The notes below the pieces were generated by a model that saw only the letters and a program-made list of their open reading frames with translations, did not search any database and was not told the origin of the DNA. Below are positions 25,439 to 33,539 of a stretch of 64,000 bases of DNA, piece by piece; positions within the stretch are counted from its first letter, which is position 1, and every line of letters starts with the position of its first letter. This stretch comes from Gammaproteobacteria bacterium UBA5078 (GTDB lineage Bacteria; Pseudomonadota; Gammaproteobacteria; Pseudomonadales; Pseudohongiellaceae): NCBI GenBank assembly GCA_002416505.1, contig DIAM01000004.1:151173-215172 (forward strand). Direction: 5' to 3'. The position numbers and the translations under genes were made by a program.

Positions 25439-27322
25439 TTAGACGTTGCGATAAAGTTCTCGACCGGTTTTATTATACGTGTCTGCCATCTCTTCCATGC
25501 CAGAGGTCAGCGCCTTATCTACGTCCGCTATCTCTTTGGCCGCCGCATACTCGCGCACTTCCTGACTAATCTTCATTGAACAGAATTTTGGCCCACACAT
25601 CGAGCAAAAGTGTGCGACCTTGCCCGATTGCTTGGGCAGTGTCTCGTCGTGGAAGCTGCGCGCCGTATCTGGATCCAAGGCGAGATTGAACTGGTCGTCC
25701 CAACGGAACTCGAAACGAGCCTTCGAGAGCGCATTGTCGCGCAGCTGCGCACCAGGATGTCCCTTGGCAAGATCCGCCGCATGCGCGGCGATCTTATAGG
25801 CGATGAGGCCATCCTTGACGTCTTGCTTGTTCGGCAGCCCAAGGTGTTCCTTCGGCGTGACATAACACAGCATCGCACAGCCGAACCAGCCGATCATCGC
25901 CGCACCGATGCCGGAGGTGATGTGGTCATAGCCAGGCGCGATGTCCGTAGTCAGCGGACCAAGCGTATAGAAAGGCGCCTCACCGCACACTTCAAGCTGA
26001 AGATCCATATTCTCTTTGATCATGTGCATAGGCACGTGGCCAGGCCCTTCGATCATGCACTGCACGTCATGCTTCCACGCGATCTTGGTCAGCTCACCTA
26101 GGGTTTCGAGTTCGCCGAACTGTGCCGCATCGTTGGCATCCGCGATAGAGCCAGGACGCAGGCCATCGCCAAGCGAGAAAGACACATCATAGGCCTTCAT
26201 GATCTCGCAGATATCTTCGAAATGCGTGTAGAGGAAGTTCTCCTTGTGATGAGCAAGACACCACTTCGCCATGATCGAGCCACCGCGTGACACGATACCC
26301 GTGACGCGCTTCGCCGTCATCGGCACATAGCGCAGCAACACGCCGGCATGAATCGTGAAATAGTCCACGCCCTGCTCAGCTTGCTCGATCAGGGTGTCAC
26401 GGAAGATCTCCCACGTCAGGTCCTCGGCAACGCCGTCGACCTTCTCTAGCGCCTGATAGATCGGCACCGTGCCGATAGGCAGCATGGAGTTGCGAATGAT
26501 CCACTCGCGGGTCTCATGAATATTCTTGCCGGTAGACAGGTCCATCACCGTGTCGGCGCCCCAATGGGCAGACCAGGTCAGCTTCTCAACCTCCTCGTCG
26601 ATCGACGAGCTAAGAGCCGAGTTGCCGATGTTGGCATTGATCTTCACGAGGAAGTTGCGGCCGATGATCATCGGCTCGATCTCGGGGTGATTGATATTCA
26701 AGGGAATAATGGCACGGCCACGGGCAACCTCGGAGCGAACGAACTCCGGCGTGATCTCTTTAGGCAGTGAGGCGCCGAATGACTCGCCCGGATGTTGGCC
26801 GCTCAACTCGGCTTGCTCGCGAGCCTGCATATAGCTCATGTTCTCGCGGATAGCGATGTATTCCATCTCGGGTGTAATGATGCCCTGACGCGCATAATGT
26901 AGTTGCGTGACATTGCGGCCCGCCTTAGCGCGGCGCGGCACGCGAAGATGTTCGAAACGCAGGTGCTCGGTGCGCAGATCGGCCTGCCGCTGCTTGCCGA
27001 AGGTCGAGCTTACGCCGGGCAGTACTTCGGTGTCGTCGCGCTCTTCGATCCACGCGGCACGGATCGCAGGGAGCCCCGCACGCAGGTCGACCTTCGCGGA
27101 TGTATCCGAGTAGAGGCCAGAGGTATCGTAGACTCGCAATGGCGCATTGGGCTCATTGCCTTTCTCGGTTAGCGTATCGGAAAGCTTGATTTCGCGCATT
27201 GGCACGAGCAGATCCGAACGGCTTCCCTGCACATAGACCTTGCTGGAATTGGTGAACTGGTACTTGGTGCTGTCATCCAGACGGGTGATCTTGTCGAGAA
27301 ATTGTTCTGAATTAGTGCTCAT
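25439..27322 (-). CDS. thiC: Phosphomethylpyrimidine synthase
   Basis: 627 residues, normal for ThiC. This radical-SAM enzyme rearranges aminoimidazole ribotide to the thiamin pyrimidine (HMP-P). The C-terminal FeS-binding motif CX2CX4C is present in 'HFCSMCGPKFCSM'. Core blocks 'KINANIGNSALSSS', 'TIHAGVLLRYVP', 'EGPGHVPMHMI' and 'LGPLTTDIAPGYDHITSGIGAAMIGWFG' are intact. AGGAAG precedes the ATG. Although thiC is classically controlled by a TPP riboswitch, I could not find the conserved riboswitch blocks in its leader. Confidence 0.97.
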   Translation of the reverse strand: MSTNSEQFLDKITRLDDSTKYQFTNSSKVYVQGSRSDLLVPMREIKLSDTLTEKGNEPNAPLRVYDTSGLYSDTSAKVDLRAGLPAIRAAWIEERDDTEVLPGVSSTFGKQRQADLRTEHLRFEHLRVPRRAKAGRNVTQLHYARQGIITPEMEYIAIRENMSYMQAREQAELSGQHPGESFGASLPKEITPEFVRSEVARGRAIIPLNINHPEIEPMIIGRNFLVKINANIGNSALSSSIDEEVEKLTWSAHWGADTVMDLSTGKNIHETREWIIRNSMLPIGTVPIYQALEKVDGVAEDLTWEIFRDTLIEQAEQGVDYFTIHAGVLLRYVPMTAKRVTGIVSRGGSIMAKWCLAHHKENFLYTHFEDICEIMKAYDVSFSLGDGLRPGSIADANDAAQFGELETLGELTKIAWKHDVQCMIEGPGHVPMHMIKENMDLQLEVCGEAPFYTLGPLTTDIAPGYDHITSGIGAAMIGWFGCAMLCYVTPKEHLGLPNKQDVKDGLIAYKIAAHAADLAKGHPGAQLRDNALSKARFEFRWDDQFNLALDPDTARSFHDETLPKQSGKVAHFCSMCGPKFCSMKISQEVREYAAAKEIADVDKALTSGMEEMADTYNKTGRELYRNV

Positions 27323-27416
27323 TGGAACTTCCTATATTACCGGTGCCAGGCTGCTGAGAATGACGCCAAGGGCTCTAGGCGCGGGCCGGGCGCTGAGGGT
27401 TTTCGGGCTGGCCTGC

Positions 27417-27445
27417 ATTATGCCTCAATCGAACATGAGTGTCAC
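27417..27445 (-). promoter_or_regulatory. Sigma-70-like promoter of thiC
   Basis: On the minus strand GTGACA (27440-27445), 17-bp spacer, CATAAT (27417-27422). Each hexamer matches consensus at five of six bases. Confidence 0.55.
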
Positions 27446-27567
27446 AAGCCCCAGACCACGGCGAGCGAAGAAAAATAAGCTCATTGAAACCGAATCCCAC
27501 GACTTGAGCGTATAAGTCCGAGCCTGTTCGTAAAAAGACCAAATGAGGTGCCAACGGGTTGCTTGGT

Positions 27568-27596
27568 TTGTCACCAATAGTGACACTGTGTAGAAT
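27568..27596 (+). promoter_or_regulatory. Sigma-70-like promoter of tolC
   Basis: TTGTCA (27568-27573), 17-bp spacer, TAGAAT (27591-27596). Each hexamer matches consensus at five of six bases and the spacing is optimal. This is one of the best promoter candidates in the window. Confidence 0.6.
27569..27585. promoter_or_regulatory. Operator-like dyad over the tolC -35 box
   Basis: TGTCAC-N5-GTGACA, a perfect 6+6 inverted repeat, covers most of the -35 hexamer and the first part of the spacer. A dimer bound here would block RNA polymerase, so repression of tolC is the natural reading. The regulator is not identified. Confidence 0.5.
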
Positions 27597-27727
27597 GCCG
27601 CTAGCCGAAGAACCACACACGATAGCGCTGCCTCGGCACTCGAGGGAAAACTGCATCTTCGAAGCGAGAGCGCAGCAGTACCTATCCTCATCTATATTGA
27701 TATTGTTTTCAGCGAAGGTTTTTCATT

Positions 27728-29077
27728 ATGGGACGAATTACGCAAGGTCTTGGGCTCGCAATCTGCGTGTCTATCGGCGCTACACCAGCTTTGGCAGACG
27801 ATCTAGTATCCATCCTCGATCTCGCGATGCGCAACGATCCCACGCTGCGCCAAGCCGAGGCGCAGTATGAATCGCGCCATACCCTGCTCGATCAAGGCCG
27901 CGCGGCTTTATTACCTACCTTGGCGCTGCAAGGCTCCACTACCCGCCAGACCGCGGGCCCTGCCGGGGAGATGAGCTACAAGCCTGGCCAGAATTCCCAT
28001 GGCTATCGCCTCAACCTCACTCAGGCTCTGTTCAACCTAACGGCCTGGTATAGCTACGAGGGCGCGAAGCTGCAGGACAAGGCCGCTGAAATCGGCTATG
28101 CCGCGCAGGAACAGGACCTGATTATTCGTGTCGCCAGCAGCTATTTCAATGTGCTCCGAGCACTGGACGACTTGGAGACACGCCGCCAGGAGGAAGAGTC
28201 TTCCCAGCGTCAGTTCGAGCAGACTCAGCAACGCGAAGAAGTGGGCCTTATCGCCATCACCGAGGTCTACGAGAGTCAGGCCGCTTACGATCTTTCTCGC
28301 AACAACACTATCATCGCCGAAGATACTCTGGCGACGGCCTACGAGGCTCTAGAGGCGATTACTGGTCAGCCCCATCCGAACATCGACGTCCTGCGTGAAG
28401 ATTTCCCGATTGTTAGCGTCGATGGCACGGTGGAGTCTTGGACTCAACAGGCCTTGAGCAGCAACCTAGCCCTCATCGCCGCGCGCTACAATCTTGAGGC
28501 GCAGCAGGAGAACCTGAAGGCACGCAAATCAGACCATTTGCCAACCATATCCGCAAGCGCCGCCTTCAACCACAATGTGACTGCCGGCAGCCAATCTGCT
28601 GACGGCTCCGTGCGCGGCGTCGGCGCCATCGACGGCACGTCATTGTCAATGAGCATTAATATCCCCCTCTTCGCAGGTGGGGGAACTTCCGCGCGTCGCA
28701 GAGCGGCCGAGTATGATCTGATGGCGCAGCAGGAGGCGGTTAGCCTAACGCGTCGCCAGACCACGCAGAATGTGCGCAATGCGTTCCGTCGCGTGAATAC
28801 TGACGCACTGGTGATCGCGCAGCGTCAGCAGGCAATCACGTCGGCGCGCAGCGCATTAGAGGCGATCGAGGTGGGCTACGAGGTGGGCACACGCAATATC
28901 GTCGACGTGCTCCAGGCGAGGCAGCAGCTATTCGTGGCGCTGCGCAACTACTCCGATGCGCGCTATAACTATGTAGTGGATACACTGACGCTTAAGCAGA
29001 TCACGGGCCTGTTGACGCCACAGGACATCCTCGAGCTGAACGAGTGGCTAGAGACCGAGTCCGCCGCAGCCCCATAA
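27728..29077 (+). CDS. tolC: TolC-family outer membrane efflux channel
   Basis: 449 residues with a signal peptide ('GLGLAICVSIGATPALA'). TolC trimers form the outer-membrane duct for type I secretion and RND efflux pumps. Two homologous halves are visible: 'LDLAMRNDPTLRQAEAQYESRHTLLDQGRAALLPTLALQGS' and 'NLALIAARYNLEAQQENLKARKSDHLPTISASAAF'. Long helices include 'RDLETRRQEEESSQRQFEQTQQREEVGLIAITEVYE'-type coiled segments, and the C-terminal 'GYEVGTRNIVDVLQARQQLFVALRNYSDARYNYVVDTLTLKQITG' is diagnostic. It stands divergent from thiC, a linkage also known from Pseudomonas. A strong hairpin terminator follows. Confidence 0.94.
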   Translation: MGRITQGLGLAICVSIGATPALADDLVSILDLAMRNDPTLRQAEAQYESRHTLLDQGRAALLPTLALQGSTTRQTAGPAGEMSYKPGQNSHGYRLNLTQALFNLTAWYSYEGAKLQDKAAEIGYAAQEQDLIIRVASSYFNVLRALDDLETRRQEEESSQRQFEQTQQREEVGLIAITEVYESQAAYDLSRNNTIIAEDTLATAYEALEAITGQPHPNIDVLREDFPIVSVDGTVESWTQQALSSNLALIAARYNLEAQQENLKARKSDHLPTISASAAFNHNVTAGSQSADGSVRGVGAIDGTSLSMSINIPLFAGGGTSARRRAAEYDLMAQQEAVSLTRRQTTQNVRNAFRRVNTDALVIAQRQQAITSARSALEAIEVGYEVGTRNIVDVLQARQQLFVALRNYSDARYNYVVDTLTLKQITGLLTPQDILELNEWLETESAAAP

Positions 29078-29094
29078 GCTAGCGTTTCACGCAC

Positions 29095-29132
29095 AAAAAA
29101 GGCGCCCACTTGTTCTAGTAGGCGCCTTTTTT
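29095..29132. terminator. Bidirectional rho-independent terminator after tolC
   Basis: Six A, GGCGCC, a 14-nt middle in which ACT/AGT also pair, GGCGCC and six T. The A-tract and T-tract flank a GC stem, so it can act for tolC (plus) and for transcripts from the hemH side (minus). Confidence 0.9.
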
Positions 29133-29180
29133 ATTCACTCGAAAAATACAGACGCGCACTTCGTAGCTCGCACTGGTCGC

Positions 29181-29280
29181 CGGGTATAGGGGTTCAGGAC
29201 ACGCCAAAAGGCGCACATCCCTGTGCAGGCTCAGCGGGCGCCATCCCTGGCGACCCGATGGTCCTGCCCCCCTACACCCG
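29181..29280. repeat. Palindromic extragenic repeat, copy 2
   Basis: Twenty-base outer arms (29181-29200 and 29261-29280) pair with three mismatches. Inside are two small hairpins, GCAC-ATCCCT-GTGC and GCGCC-ATCCCT-GGCG, sharing the same ATCCCT loop. Its reverse complement matches the core of the copy at 29404-29509 almost base for base. Confidence 0.75.
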
Positions 29281-29403
29281 ACACCCAGCGCTGACATAAC
29301 GCTAGGTGGCTAGCTCATAGAAACTGCGCGAGTTTATTATTTGTCCGTGCCGCATAGCTAATGTCGACGTGCTACTTGAACCCGGCACCATCTCAGCATC
29401 CTG

Positions 29404-29509
29404 GGCTGGGGATAGGAGCTCAGGAACGTCGGGTCGCCAGGGATGGCGCCCGCCGAGCCTGCACACGGATGTGCGTCGTTTGGCGTTTCCGGAGATCCTA
29501 TCTCCAGCC
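29404..29509. repeat. Palindromic extragenic repeat, copy 3 (inverted relative to copy 2)
   Basis: Outer arms 29404-29425 and 29488-29509 pair over 22 bases with a few mismatches. The core 'gtcgccagggatggcgccc' and 'gagcctgcac' equals the reverse complement of copy 2. The arm sequences differ from copy 2, but self-complementarity is kept in both. Confidence 0.75.
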
Positions 29510-29551
29510 TGCGATTCGACCTACGCAGTGAAAATAACCGGCAGTGAATGC

Positions 29552-30628
29552 TCAGAGTTTCGCGCCGATTGCGCTCGCGCGGGCTTGGCGTTGGGGCTCT
29601 GGGGTGATGCTCCAGCCTTGTAGGTTCTCTAGGACTAGGGCTCCTAGTGCCTCGATGTGTTCGGGCCGTGCATTCAGGGCGCTGATGTATTCGTAGCGCT
29701 CGCCGCCGGCCTCTAAGAAGTAATGCTTATTCTCCTCGCCGATCTCCTCGATCGTCTCAAGGCAGTCTGCCGAGAAGCCCGGGCAGAAGACTTGCACCGA
29801 CTTCACGCCCTGCTCGGGGAATGCCTTTAGGGTCGCGTCCGTATAGGGCTTTAGCCATTCCTCGCGCCCGAAACGAGACTGGAACGTCGTCACGTATTCG
29901 TCATCGCTTAGGCCAAGTCTCTGCGCGATTAGACGCGAAGTCTTATGGCACTCGCAATGGTATGGATCCCCTTTAATGAGGTAACTCTTCGGTACCCCGT
30001 GGTAGGAGAACATCAGTTTATCGGCACGCTCATGCTCTGCCCAATAAGTCTCGATGCGTTTCGCCGCTGCCTCGATGAACGGGCTGAAATCGTGGTAGTG
30101 CGACACGAAGCGGAAATCGGGAAGCCAGCGACGCTTAGCGAAATCTTGCGAGATCGCATCGAAGGTCGAGGCCGCAGTCGAGCCGGAGTATTGCGGGTAC
30201 AGTGGCAGCACTAAGAGTTTGCGCACGCCCTTGTTGAACATCGATTCCAGCACGCTGGCCATGGAGGGATTGCCATAGCGCATCGCGAAATCGACGACGA
30301 GATTGTCGTGCCCGAGGCCTTGCAGGTGGGTCTCTAGCGCCTGCGCCTGTGCCTTGGTATGAAATAGCAATGGCGAGCCCTCGTCGGTGAACACCGTGGC
30401 ATAGGATTTAGCCGAGCGTCGCGGGCGAATGCGCAGGATCACGCCGTTGAGCGCGAACCACCATATTAGTCTTGGCACCTCGACCACTCGAGGGTCCCAC
30501 AGGAACTCTTTTAAATAGCGGTGCAACGCTTTGGGAGTGGGGGCGTCGGGCGTGCCTAGATTGGTGATCAATACCCCGATCTTATCCGCCTGCTGATGGG
30601 AAAATTCGGGACTACCTTGGTATTTCAT
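29552..30628 (-). CDS. hemH: Ferrochelatase
   Basis: 358 residues. It inserts ferrous iron into protoporphyrin IX, the last step of protohaem synthesis. Family blocks are 'KIGVLITNLGTPDAPTPKALHRYLKEFLWDPRVVEVPRL', 'YGNPSMASVLESM', 'VLPLYPQYSGSTAASTFDAI', the catalytic histidine in 'FSYHGVPKSYLIKGDPYHCECHKTS', 'TFQSRFGREEWLKPYTD' and 'VFCPGFSADCLETIEEI'. GAAGGA precedes the ATG. It is slightly longer than the E. coli enzyme (320), with extra residues at both ends. It lies 75 bp downstream of the SGNH hydrolase gene on the same strand. Confidence 0.96.
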   Translation of the reverse strand: MKYQGSPEFSHQQADKIGVLITNLGTPDAPTPKALHRYLKEFLWDPRVVEVPRLIWWFALNGVILRIRPRRSAKSYATVFTDEGSPLLFHTKAQAQALETHLQGLGHDNLVVDFAMRYGNPSMASVLESMFNKGVRKLLVLPLYPQYSGSTAASTFDAISQDFAKRRWLPDFRFVSHYHDFSPFIEAAAKRIETYWAEHERADKLMFSYHGVPKSYLIKGDPYHCECHKTSRLIAQRLGLSDDEYVTTFQSRFGREEWLKPYTDATLKAFPEQGVKSVQVFCPGFSADCLETIEEIGEENKHYFLEAGGERYEYISALNARPEHIEALGALVLENLQGWSITPEPQRQARASAIGAKL

Positions 30629-30703
30629 GTCATTCCTTCAATTAATAATCGAGTCCCACCAAGTACGTCGTCATGCGCCTTAGCGGATCTCTTCAGTGGC
30701 GAA

Positions 30704-31990
30704 TTAGCGGAACAGATTGAGATCAATCGCCTCTGCCATCGCTTTGTAGCCTGCATCGTTGGGGTGCAGATTGTCTGCCGTAAATGCGGGGATTAGGTGA
30801 TTGTTGTTGCTCGGATCACGCACCGGAATCTCGAAATCGATGATGCCGTCGAACTCACCACTGCCTCGAATCCACGCGTTCACCGCCAGTCGCTTCGCCT
30901 CGCCATCCTCCGAGTAGTAAGCTGCGTCTTCAAAAGGGGTTAATGTGGCCCCTATAATTTTGATGCCGCGCGCGTGGGCGCGTGTGATGATCTGTCGATA
31001 GCCCGCAATAATCTCGTCTGGGCTGACGTCTTCGCCGGCGAACATCCGCGCCATGCCGATATCATTGATGCCCTCGAGCAGGACGATATGGCTCACGCCG
31101 CTAAGGGCCAATACATCGCGTTCGAAGCGTTGCTGTAGGTTCTCGCCGAAACGCGGAGAGTTCTCCTGTAATACTCGATTGCCACTGATCCCGGCATTGA
31201 CGACGGCGAACTCGGGCTCATTGGAATCGTTTAAAAGACGGCGAGCGAGATAGTTCGGCCAACGATTGTTGCTGTTAGCGGTCGAACCCACCCCGTCCGT
31301 GATCGAGTCGCCTAGGGTCACGATCGCGGTGATCCCATCGCGACGCCCCACATCGATCGCGGTGAGGTAATTCCACACCGGTATCTCCTGCGCGGCGCCA
31401 AAAGTGTCGCTGCCTGAGAAATCCCCCGGCTCGGAGACATAATTAGTCTGCGCCGCCGCCAAGTGTGTCGTGACGGTGCCGCTGGGCTCGGGTAAGTATA
31501 GACTCACGCTCAGATTGCTAAGCGCGGGGACTGTAAACGCGACCGGATCGCTGAACACCAAGCCCCCGCGAGAGATTGCAATGCTGTCTTGCCCGCCGAA
31601 GGTGAGCTTAGTGAGGGTTGCCGGCACGATGTCACTGCCTTGCGCCTGCAGGGCGATGCTCGCCGCGCCAATCATCAGACGCTTATTGCCATGAGTATTC
31701 GAGATGCGAATGCGCACCACATCGCCGCCGATGCTGGTATGGGCGATCAGGCGCAGGGTCTGATTGGAGAACGCATCAGTGACCTGTTCGGGCGGCAGCA
31801 ATCCTGGCGGCAGGGAGCTCGGGCTCGCCGACCAGGTGCTGACCCAATTCAGGCCAGTCTCGCTCTGCCCCAGTGCGGGGGTGATACTCGCTATGGCGAG
31901 AACGCAGACCAAGCAAAGCGCAGGAAAAACCGACAGGAGTTCTACCACACGAGTGTTCTGGTGCTTTTTATTGTTATTGGCAACAGGCAT
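30704..31990 (-). CDS. Exported SGNH/GDSL-type hydrolase
   Basis: 428 residues with a signal peptide ending near 'ITPALGQ'. The SGNH blocks are block I 'VTLGDSITDGVGS' (nucleophile serine), block II 'VNAGISGNRVL', block III 'LLEGINDIG' (asparagine) and block V 'DNLHPNDAGY' (aspartate and histidine). The ~150 residues before block I form a beta-rich domain, as in secreted arabinan/rhamnogalacturonan or acyl-esterases of the SGNH-like clan. It probably removes acyl or acetyl groups from polysaccharide or lipid outside the cytoplasm. The substrate is not determined. Its neighbours give no pathway link. Confidence 0.9.
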   Translation of the reverse strand: MPVANNNKKHQNTRVVELLSVFPALCLVCVLAIASITPALGQSETGLNWVSTWSASPSSLPPGLLPPEQVTDAFSNQTLRLIAHTSIGGDVVRIRISNTHGNKRLMIGAASIALQAQGSDIVPATLTKLTFGGQDSIAISRGGLVFSDPVAFTVPALSNLSVSLYLPEPSGTVTTHLAAAQTNYVSEPGDFSGSDTFGAAQEIPVWNYLTAIDVGRRDGITAIVTLGDSITDGVGSTANSNNRWPNYLARRLLNDSNEPEFAVVNAGISGNRVLQENSPRFGENLQQRFERDVLALSGVSHIVLLEGINDIGMARMFAGEDVSPDEIIAGYRQIITRAHARGIKIIGATLTPFEDAAYYSEDGEAKRLAVNAWIRGSGEFDGIIDFEIPVRDPSNNNHLIPAFTADNLHPNDAGYKAMAEAIDLNLFR

Positions 31991-32099
31991 AGGGGCTTAC
32001 CTTCAAAACGAATTGAGGGGCGCGAGAACGCGCGGCGTTTGGGTCAAATAGGAATACGGTGTCGGGAAAGTAAACTACCTGCTCAGAAGAATCAATTGG

Positions 32100-33539
32100 C
32101 TAGCGCTGCTTCGTGGCGCTAACCGGGGACTCGCGACTCACTAAGCCCTGCAAAAGCTCGGCAATACCGTCCAACATTGCCTGACGCTTGCCATCCCAAG
32201 ACAGAGACTGACTCATGGAAGACCAAGCCGGATGCTCTCTTATCTCGCTAAGATGCCTCGACAAGCCCTCCTCCCAGAGCGCCGTCAGCGCCGTGTCGCC
32301 AAGGCGAATCTGTTCGATCGCGGCGTGGCCACGACCGTCCAGCGCCTGCAGAAGCACTAGCTGCCGCGTGACTAACACCTGTAATACCTTGTCGTCGATG
32401 CGCAGATAGCGACTCCCGGTTAGGCTGCCTAACAGGCTTTGTCCTATGCGGCGGCCGTAGTGGCGCATGGTTTGTGCACCCCCGCCAAGCAATGCGCCAA
32501 TGGCTGCGCCGGCGCCAAGAGACGCGCCCCCCAACATCATATCGACACCGAGACCCGCTGCGGCGCCAGCGGCCGCGCCGCCACCGAGATTAATGCCTAG
32601 GGCGGTCAGGGTTTCGGGGTCGAAGAGATCGTTCTGCCAGCGCCCCGCGCTGAAGGGTAGATTGCTGGCTTCGACGTCTTCCCTAGTAAAGCGATAGAGG
32701 CTTAGGAGCGCGTCGACACAGGCCTGCTCCCTTTCACGCACCACACGATTGAATTGTGCGAGATCCTGTTCGGCGCTACCGCCGGACTCCGAGCTAGCTA
32801 CCTGTGCGCGATACGCGGCGACGTCGATGAATAACTCTGCCAGAAGCTCGGCACCCGCCTTGCGCCTATTTAGGGAGTCTTGCTCGTGACTGGAGGAGAG
32901 TTTCTCAAGCACCTTGCCACGCGCGTCCAATAGCGTGGCCAGCTTCGCATAGAAAACCCGCTCGCCATCGCGCTGCGGTGCCACCGTGTCGAAACTCACC
33001 ACCACGTGCAGGCCTAGCCTCGCTAAGGCATCGCGCCATGCGCGCTCCTGCGCCTGAGGCGCACTGACGAAATTCAGTAGCGGCAGCACGGGGATGCCGC
33101 AGCTATTAAGAATGGCCAACTCGTCACGATGCTTAGCCAAGACGGGATCACGGGCATCGATGACATAGCAGGCGGCATCGCAGCGCAGCATTTGCCGCAA
33201 CACCTTTGCCTCTTGCTCGAAGCGTTGCGCCGCTGGCTCTGATTGCAGAAAAGCGGCAATACGCGCAGGGCCATCGGCGCGAAGCCCATCGGCCTGGGCA
33301 TCAATTGTCTCCAGAAGCGCGATCGCGTCCTCGAGCCCCGGTGTGTCGTAGAGCTCTAGCACCGTGTCGCGCCCCAGACCCAGACTCACGGCCTCGACAT
33401 GGCGTGTAGTGCTAGGCGCGGCGGAGACCTCGCCGAAATGCTTGTTACGCGTCAGTGTCCGCAGCAAGGAGGTCTTGCCCGTATTGGTGTGCCCCACAAT
33501 GGCGACTTGCAACGCCTGCCTCCTATCTACCTTAGGCAT
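32100..33539 (-). CDS. GTPase with C-terminal DUF3482
   Basis: 479 residues. The N-terminal G domain has the P-loop 'VGHTNTGKTSLLRTL', switch threonine in 'PSTTRHVE', 'DTPG' (G3) in 'ELYDTPGLEDA'. The second half is DUF3482, with a glycine/alanine-rich hydrophobic stretch ('NLGGGAAAGAAAGLGVDMMLGGASLGAGAAIGALLGGGAQTM', ~330-370) able to insert into or contact the membrane. It overlaps the DUF2868 gene by 8 bp; the two families are regularly paired in gammaproteobacteria. The role is unknown, though membrane-linked GTPase activity is likely. Confidence 0.9.
   Translation of the reverse strand: MPKVDRRQALQVAIVGHTNTGKTSLLRTLTRNKHFGEVSAAPSTTRHVEAVSLGLGRDTVLELYDTPGLEDAIALLETIDAQADGLRADGPARIAAFLQSEPAAQRFEQEAKVLRQMLRCDAACYVIDARDPVLAKHRDELAILNSCGIPVLPLLNFVSAPQAQERAWRDALARLGLHVVVSFDTVAPQRDGERVFYAKLATLLDARGKVLEKLSSSHEQDSLNRRKAGAELLAELFIDVAAYRAQVASSESGGSAEQDLAQFNRVVREREQACVDALLSLYRFTREDVEASNLPFSAGRWQNDLFDPETLTALGINLGGGAAAGAAAGLGVDMMLGGASLGAGAAIGALLGGGAQTMRHYGRRIGQSLLGSLTGSRYLRIDDKVLQVLVTRQLVLLQALDGRGHAAIEQIRLGDTALTALWEEGLSRHLSEIREHPAWSSMSQSLSWDGKRQAMLDGIAELLQGLVSRESPVSATKQR

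Larger units (their letters stand above)
27323..27727. other. 405-bp divergent control region between thiC and tolC
   Basis: No gene is visible. The region holds face-to-face promoter candidates for thiC (minus, 27417-27445) and tolC (plus, 27568-27596), with a TGTCAC-N5-GTGACA dyad over the tolC -35. Leaders would be about 88 nt for thiC and about 125 nt for tolC. Confidence 0.55.
29078..29551. other. 474-bp intergenic region with terminator and two inverted repeat copies
   Basis: It lies between convergent tolC and hemH. From left to right it holds the terminator at 29095-29132, a palindromic element at 29181-29280 and a second copy in opposite orientation at 29404-29509. No gene is visible. 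Confidence 0.6.

Noticed and set aside
27323..27727. TPP riboswitch upstream of thiC
   Set aside because: A GGTGCCAGGCTGCTGAGA-like stretch near 27341-27359 is on the wrong strand for thiC and is not followed by the CCTGATC block; nothing fits on the thiC strand.
24141..29509. CRISPR array
   Set aside because: The repeats are few, ~100 bp, unevenly spaced, in both orientations and internally palindromic; no cas gene is present.
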